DNA of 11,057 nucleotides from Pseudomonadota bacterium (GTDB lineage: Bacteria; Pseudomonadota; Gammaproteobacteria; Burkholderiales; Casimicrobiaceae), in the NCBI GenBank assembly GCA_022709775.1, contig JAKLIE010000015.1:1-11057 (forward strand). Direction: 5' to 3'. The notes beneath the pieces are model-generated. The model was given only the letters and a program-made list of their open reading frames with translations, ran no database searches and had not been told where the DNA came from. Both the position numbers and the translations under genes were made by a program. Below are positions 6,627-11,057 of the stretch, in pieces; position 1 is the stretch's first letter; each line of letters begins with the position of its first letter.

Positions 6627-9600
6627 ACGCGCCGCTGCCACAGCCGGTCGTGCTGCATGGTTCCGGCGGGGGCGGCGACCTCGAGCGCAGGCTGCGCGGC
6701 GCGGTCCGCGGCGAGGTCCTCTTCGACCGAGCGTCGCGCGGGCGCTACTCGACCGACGCGTCGATCTACCAGGTCGAGCCGGTCGGCGTGCTCGTCCCCG
6801 CGTCGCACGAGGACGTGCGCGCCGCGTTCGACGTCTGCCGCGAGCTCCGCATCCCGATGTTGCCGCGCGGCGCCGGCAGCTCGCAGTGCGGCCAGACCGT
6901 GGGCCGGGCGCTCGTCGTCGACCACAGCAAGTCGCTCGCAGGCGTCGTGGCCTTCGACAAGGAGGCGCTCACGGTCACCGTCGAGCCGGGCATCGTCCTC
7001 GATGCGCTCAACGCATGGCTCAAGCCGCACGGGCTCTGGTTCCCGGTCGACGTCAGCACGTCGGCGCAGTGCACGCTGGGCGGCATGGCCGGCAACAATT
7101 CCTGCGGCTCGCGGTCGATCGCGTTCGGCAACATGGTGCACAACGTGCTCGCGATCGACGCGCTGCTCGCCGACGGCACCGAGGCGACCTTCGGGAACGG
7201 GGCGGCGATGCACGGCGCGCCGCCTCGCGTGCAGACGCTCGTCGAGCGCCTGCGCGCGATCGGCGAACGCGAGCGCGACGAGATCGCGGCGAAGGTGCCC
7301 CGCGTCCTCAGGCGGGTCGGCGGCTACAACCTCGACATCTTCCATCCGCGGAGCGAACGGCCGTACACGGAGGACGGAAGCGTCAACTACGCGCACCTGC
7401 TGGTCGGCAGCGAGGGCACGCTCGCGTGGACGCGCACGATCACGCTCAAGCTCGCGCCGCTGCCCGCGCACCGGGCGCTCGGCGTCGTGAATTTCCCGTC
7501 GCTCTACCGGGCGATGGAGTCCGCGCAGCACATCGCAAAGCTCGCGCCTGCGGCCGTCGAACTCGTCGACCGGACGATGATCGGGCTCGCGCGGGGCAAC
7601 CCGGCGTTCCGCCCGGTGATCGACGCGGCGCTCATCGGCGAGCCCGACGCGATCCTCCTGGTCGAGTTCCTCGGCGACGAGGCCGACGGGCCGCGCCGCC
7701 GGCTCGATCGCCTGGCCGAGGCGATGGGCGACCTCGGCCTGCCGGGGTCGGTCGTGCGCATGACCGACGCGTCGGCGCAGAAGGCGCTGTGGGAGGTGCG
7801 CAAGGCCGGCCTCAACATCATGATGAGCATGAAGGGCGACGGCAAGCCGGTCTCGTTCATCGAGGACTGCGCCGTGCCGCTTCCGCATCTCGCCGAGTAC
7901 GTCGACCGGCTGACGCGCGTGTTCGAGAAGCACGGCACGCGAGGGACCTGGTACGCGCACGCCTCGGTCGGCACGCTGCACGTGCGGCCGATCCTCGACA
8001 TGCGCCGCGACGGCGCGGCGAAGATGCGCGCGATCGCGGAGGAAGCCTCCGCGATGGTGCGCGAGTACAAGGGCGCGTACTCGGGCGAGCACGGCGACGG
8101 GCTCGTTCGCAGCGAGTGGGTCGCGTGGCAGTTCGGGCCGCGCCTCGTGCGCGCGTTCGAGGAGGTGAAGGCGCTGTTCGACCCGGACGGGCTCATGAAT
8201 CCGGGCAAGATCGTGCGCCCGACGAAGATGGACGACGCGTCGCTGTTCCGCTTTCCGCCGGGACACGCGACGCTGCCGGTCGCCACCGGCCTCGACTGGT
8301 CGGCCTGGGACGTGCACGGCGACGCGGCGACCGGCGCGCAGACGGCGCCCGGCACCGGAGGCGACCCGGCGCGCGGCTTCGCCAAGGCCGTCGAGATGTG
8401 CAACAACAACGGCCACTGCCGCAAGTTCGACGCGGGCACGATGTGTCCCAGCTTCCGCGTCACGCGCGAAGAGCGGCACCTGACCCGGGGTCGCGCGAAC
8501 ACGCTGCGCCTCGCGCTCGCGGGCCGGTTCGGCCCGGACGTCGCGTCGACCGAGGTGCGCGAGGCGCTCGACCTGTGCGTGAGCTGCAAGGGCTGCCGCC
8601 GCGAATGTCCGACCGGCGTCGACATGGCCCGGATGAAGGTCGAGTTCCGGCACCATTGGCAGCGCAGACACGGGCTCGCGCTGCGCGACCGGGTTATCGC
8701 GTCGCTTCCGCGCTGGGCGCCGTGGGCGTCGCGCCTGCCGTGGCTCGCGAACCTGCGCGACACGATTCCCGGCGGGGCGTGGCTGTCGGAGCGGATCGCC
8801 GGAATCTCGGCGAAGCGCACGCTGCCGCGCTGGCGGCGCGATACCTTCCTCGCTTCGGCTGCGGCGCGCGACGACGAGCGTCCCGACGTCGTGCTGTTCG
8901 TCGACACGTTCACCGACCGCTTCGAGCCGGAGAACGCGCACGCCGCGCTCGCGGTGCTGCGGGCGGCGGGCCGTCGCGTGGCGATCGCCCGCGCGGCGGA
9001 GGGCGATGCGGAGCCCTCGCGTCCGTTGTGCTGCGGCCGGACCTTTCTCGGCGCGGGGCTCGTCGACGAGGCGAAGGGCGAGGCGCGGCGCATGGTCGAC
9101 GCGCTCTCGCCGCACGTGGCGAAGGGCGCAGCGATCGTCGGTCTCGAGCCGTCCTGCCTCCTGTCGCTGCGCGACGAGTTCCTCGCGATGGGGTTCGGCG
9201 ACGCGGCGGCGCGGCTCGCCGACCGGGCGATGTTGGTCGAGGAATTCCTCGCACGCGAGCACGCCGCCGGCCGCCTGCGCCTGCCGCTCGGGTCGATCCC
9301 GCAGAGTCGCGCGCTGGTGCACGGCCATTGCCACCAGAAGGCGTTCGATGCGCTGTCGCCGACCGTCGCGATGCTGAAGCTCGTCCCGGGGCTCGCGGTG
9401 GACGTCGTCGAGTCGAGCTGCTGCGGCATGGCCGGCAGCTTCGGCTTCGAGGCCGAGCACCACGAGCTGTCGATGCGGATGGCCGAGCTCTCGCTCCTGC
9501 CCGCGGTGCGGGGGGCGGACGCCGACACGCTGATCGTGGCCGACGGCACGAGCTGCCGCCACCAGATCGCGGACGGGACGCGGACCGGCGGGGCCGGACG

Positions 9601-9661
9601 GGAGGCGGTCCACGCGATCCGAGTGCTGGCGCCTGCGCTTCCGACCGCGCCGGCGCGCTGA
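6623..9661 (+). CDS. FAD-linked D-2-hydroxyacid dehydrogenase fused to iron-sulfur and CCG domains (YdiJ/Dld-II type)
   Basis: At 1012 residues it matches the length and architecture of E. coli YdiJ (1018), a D-2-hydroxyglutarate dehydrogenase. In order: the FAD-binding PCMH-type domain (about 45-190; PRGAGSSQ at 81-88, GGMAGNNSCGS near 154-164, GSEGTLAW near 262); the FAD-oxidase C-terminal domain with His446 and His453 (HASVGTLH, metal/substrate site) and HGDG at 490-493; a ferredoxin-like part with Cys593, Cys599, Cys608 and Cys652-Cys655-Cys658-Cys662; and CCG domains with Cys803-Cys804, HCHQ at 902-905 and SCCG from 932. The segment CNNNGHC then MCPS resembles YdiJ more than GlcF. It would pass substrate electrons through FAD and Fe-S to a respiratory acceptor. 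Substrate could be D-2-hydroxyglutarate, D-lactate, glycolate or another D-2-hydroxyacid. ATG at 6623 has GAGGG 9 bases upstream and overlaps the regulator stop. Confidence 0.92.
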   Translation: MNAPLPQPVVLHGSGGGGDLERRLRGAVRGEVLFDRASRGRYSTDASIYQVEPVGVLVPASHEDVRAAFDVCRELRIPMLPRGAGSSQCGQTVGRALVVDHSKSLAGVVAFDKEALTVTVEPGIVLDALNAWLKPHGLWFPVDVSTSAQCTLGGMAGNNSCGSRSIAFGNMVHNVLAIDALLADGTEATFGNGAAMHGAPPRVQTLVERLRAIGERERDEIAAKVPRVLRRVGGYNLDIFHPRSERPYTEDGSVNYAHLLVGSEGTLAWTRTITLKLAPLPAHRALGVVNFPSLYRAMESAQHIAKLAPAAVELVDRTMIGLARGNPAFRPVIDAALIGEPDAILLVEFLGDEADGPRRRLDRLAEAMGDLGLPGSVVRMTDASAQKALWEVRKAGLNIMMSMKGDGKPVSFIEDCAVPLPHLAEYVDRLTRVFEKHGTRGTWYAHASVGTLHVRPILDMRRDGAAKMRAIAEEASAMVREYKGAYSGEHGDGLVRSEWVAWQFGPRLVRAFEEVKALFDPDGLMNPGKIVRPTKMDDASLFRFPPGHATLPVATGLDWSAWDVHGDAATGAQTAPGTGGDPARGFAKAVEMCNNNGHCRKFDAGTMCPSFRVTREERHLTRGRANTLRLALAGRFGPDVASTEVREALDLCVSCKGCRRECPTGVDMARMKVEFRHHWQRRHGLALRDRVIASLPRWAPWASRLPWLANLRDTIPGGAWLSERIAGISAKRTLPRWRRDTFLASAAARDDERPDVVLFVDTFTDRFEPENAHAALAVLRAAGRRVAIARAAEGDAEPSRPLCCGRTFLGAGLVDEAKGEARRMVDALSPHVAKGAAIVGLEPSCLLSLRDEFLAMGFGDAAARLADRAMLVEEFLAREHAAGRLRLPLGSIPQSRALVHGHCHQKAFDALSPTVAMLKLVPGLAVDVVESSCCGMAGSFGFEAEHHELSMRMAELSLLPAVRGADADTLIVADGTSCRHQIADGTRTGGAGREAVHAIRVLAPALPTAPAR

Positions 9662-9720
9662 ATCGCGGCCGGCCTCCGCCCGCGGGGCGACCCCGACCGC
9701 CCGACGCGCGCGGCACGCCC

Positions 9721-9737
9721 CGGGGGTTGAATCCCCG
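9721..9737 (+). repeat. Inverted repeat CGGGG/CCCCG enclosing the grpE -35 element
   Basis: CGGGG (9721-9725) and CCCCG (9733-9737) are perfect inverses around GTTGAAT, so the promoter -35 sits in the loop. G/C runs flanking TTGAA are also known from the E. coli groE sigma-32 promoter, so this may be part of the promoter rather than a separate operator. Confidence 0.4.
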
Positions 9738-9754
9738 TCGTTCGTCCCCATGAT
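9726..9754 (+). promoter_or_regulatory. Sigma-32 (RpoH) heat-shock promoter for grpE
   Basis: GTTGAA (9726-9731), a 14-base spacer and CCCCATGAT (9746-9754) match the RpoH consensus CTTGAA, 13-14 bases, CCCCAT. The expected transcript would begin about 30 bases before the grpE ATG at 9792. It probably drives grpE and dnaK together. Confidence 0.8.
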
Positions 9755-9791
9755 TCTTGAATTGTCTTTGCAATCCGAGACCTGACGACGC

Positions 9792-10368
9792 ATGACTGGA
9801 ACCGACACCCCGAACCCCGCCGGCGAGCAGCCCGGCATCGACCGGGTCACCGACGCCGCCCCGGCCGACCCCGCGCCGGATCTGGCCCAGATCCTGAAGA
9901 AGGCCGAGACCGAGGTCGCCGACCTGAAGGACGCGTGGCTTCGGGCCAAGGCCGAAACCGAGAACGTCCGCCGCATGGGCCAATCCGACGTCGCCCGCGC
10001 GCACAAGTTCGCGGTGGAGCGATTCGCGTCCGAGCTCCTCGCGGTCCGCGACGCGCTCGAGCAGACGCTCTCGACCGGCCACGCCACCCCCGAGCAGCTG
10101 CGCGAAGGTGTCGAGCTGACGCTCAAGGCGCTCGTGGCGGCCTTCGACAGGACCTCCATCGCGCCGCTCGATCCGGCGGGCGAGAAGTTCGACCCGAACC
10201 GGCACCAGGCCATGGCGATGATCCCGTCGTCGAAGCCGGCCCAGACCGTCGTGCAGGTGTTCCAGAAGGGCTACCTGCTCCACGATCGCGTCCTGCGGCC
10301 CGCCCTCGTCGCGGTGTCGAGCGGCCCCGGCGAGACCCACGGCGCCGCCGCCGAAGGCAGCGACGCGG

Positions 10369-10373
<5 letters not shown>
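9792..10373 (+). CDS. grpE: GrpE, nucleotide exchange factor of the DnaK chaperone
   Basis: GrpE binds DnaK in the cytoplasm and releases ADP, driving the chaperone cycle; it also acts as a temperature sensor. The 193 residues have a flexible Pro/Ala/Asp-rich N-terminus (1-30) and a long helical coiled-coil part (about 31-90) with the family segment DAWLRAKAETENVRR (47-61). The C-terminal beta domain is marked by FDPNRHQAM (133-141) and VFQKGYLLHDRVLRPALVAV (157-176). The last 17 residues are a low-complexity Gly/Ala tail. ATG at 9792 has only a weak GAGA 11 bases upstream. It lies downstream of a sigma-32-type promoter and 57 bases before dnaK, the expected heat-shock arrangement. The stop codon overlaps a second sigma-32-like -35. 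Confidence 0.97.

Positions 10374-11057
<684 letters not shown>

Larger units (their letters stand above)
9662..9791. other. Spacer joining the catabolic cassette to the heat-shock genes
   Basis: These 130 bases hold the palindrome GGCCGGCC (9667-9674), several short GC-rich inverted repeats and the sigma-32-like grpE promoter. No hairpin followed by a T run is present, so the dehydrogenase transcript has no visible intrinsic terminator and may read into grpE or end by Rho. No CIRCE-type element (TTAGCACTC with its inverse) is seen. Confidence 0.6.

Noticed and set aside
9664..9722. GC-rich inverted repeats after the dehydrogenase stop as a terminator
   Set aside because: The pairings are short or widely spaced and none is followed by a T run, so an intrinsic terminator cannot be supported.
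6886..9753. Plus-strand open frame of 955 codons in another frame of the dehydrogenase gene
   Set aside because: Arg-rich low-complexity translation without domains; the overlapping frame carries all FAD, Fe-S and CCG motifs.
9756..9761. A perfect CTTGAA that could be another sigma-32 -35 element
   Set aside because: No CCCCAT-like sequence occurs 13-15 bases downstream (the bases there are around CCGAGACC), so the promoter at 9726-9754 is preferred.
6563..10213. Very long minus-strand open frame (1216 codons) opposite the dehydrogenase and grpE
   Set aside because: It is antisense to two clearly identified genes, rich in Arg/Ala/His as expected of a GC-rich shadow frame, and shows no known motif.

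Overview
This is a gene-dense, very GC-rich stretch of a Gram-negative chromosome. The DnaK start matches the E. coli protein closely, a heat-shock sigma-32 style promoter lies ahead of grpE, and TRAP transporter, FCD-type GntR regulator and CaiB/BaiF CoA-transferase genes sit together. This points to a betaproteobacterium of the Burkholderiales kind; the order is an inference from gene content and base composition, not proven.

Layout. Positions 1-5689 hold a minus-strand block read right to left: a class V (glyoxylate-type) aminotransferase (5689-4484), an 82-base gap, then a tightly packed run of a periplasmic TRAP binding protein, the TRAP small and large membrane subunits, a crotonase-family protein and a class III CoA-transferase cut off by the left edge. 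Gaps in that run are 10, 9 and 5 bases and finally a 1-base overlap. Positions 5690-5888 are a divergent control region with two inverted copies of the 11-base site TGGTATACAAA. Positions 5889-9661 (plus strand) encode a GntR/FCD regulator whose stop overlaps (ATGA) the start of a 1012-residue FAD plus iron-sulfur D-2-hydroxyacid dehydrogenase of the YdiJ type. Positions 9662-9791 separate this catabolic cassette from the core heat-shock genes grpE and dnaK (dnaK runs off the right edge).

How the genes fit together (inference). The TRAP system imports a carboxylate. The CoA-transferase and crotonase-like protein would act on its CoA thioester. The flavoprotein would oxidise a D-2-hydroxyacid to a 2-oxoacid, and the aminotransferase would convert a 2-oxoacid such as glyoxylate to an amino acid. 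The GntR regulator probably controls both arms and itself through the paired sites. The substrate cannot be read from the sequence. The most unusual points are the crotonase that has lost one of its two catalytic glutamates, the operator pair spaced by almost exactly 13 helical turns with one copy touching the regulator's start codon, and two sigma-32-like promoters with identical 14-base spacers ahead of grpE and dnaK.

No tRNA, rRNA, CRISPR array, insertion sequence or phage gene was seen.
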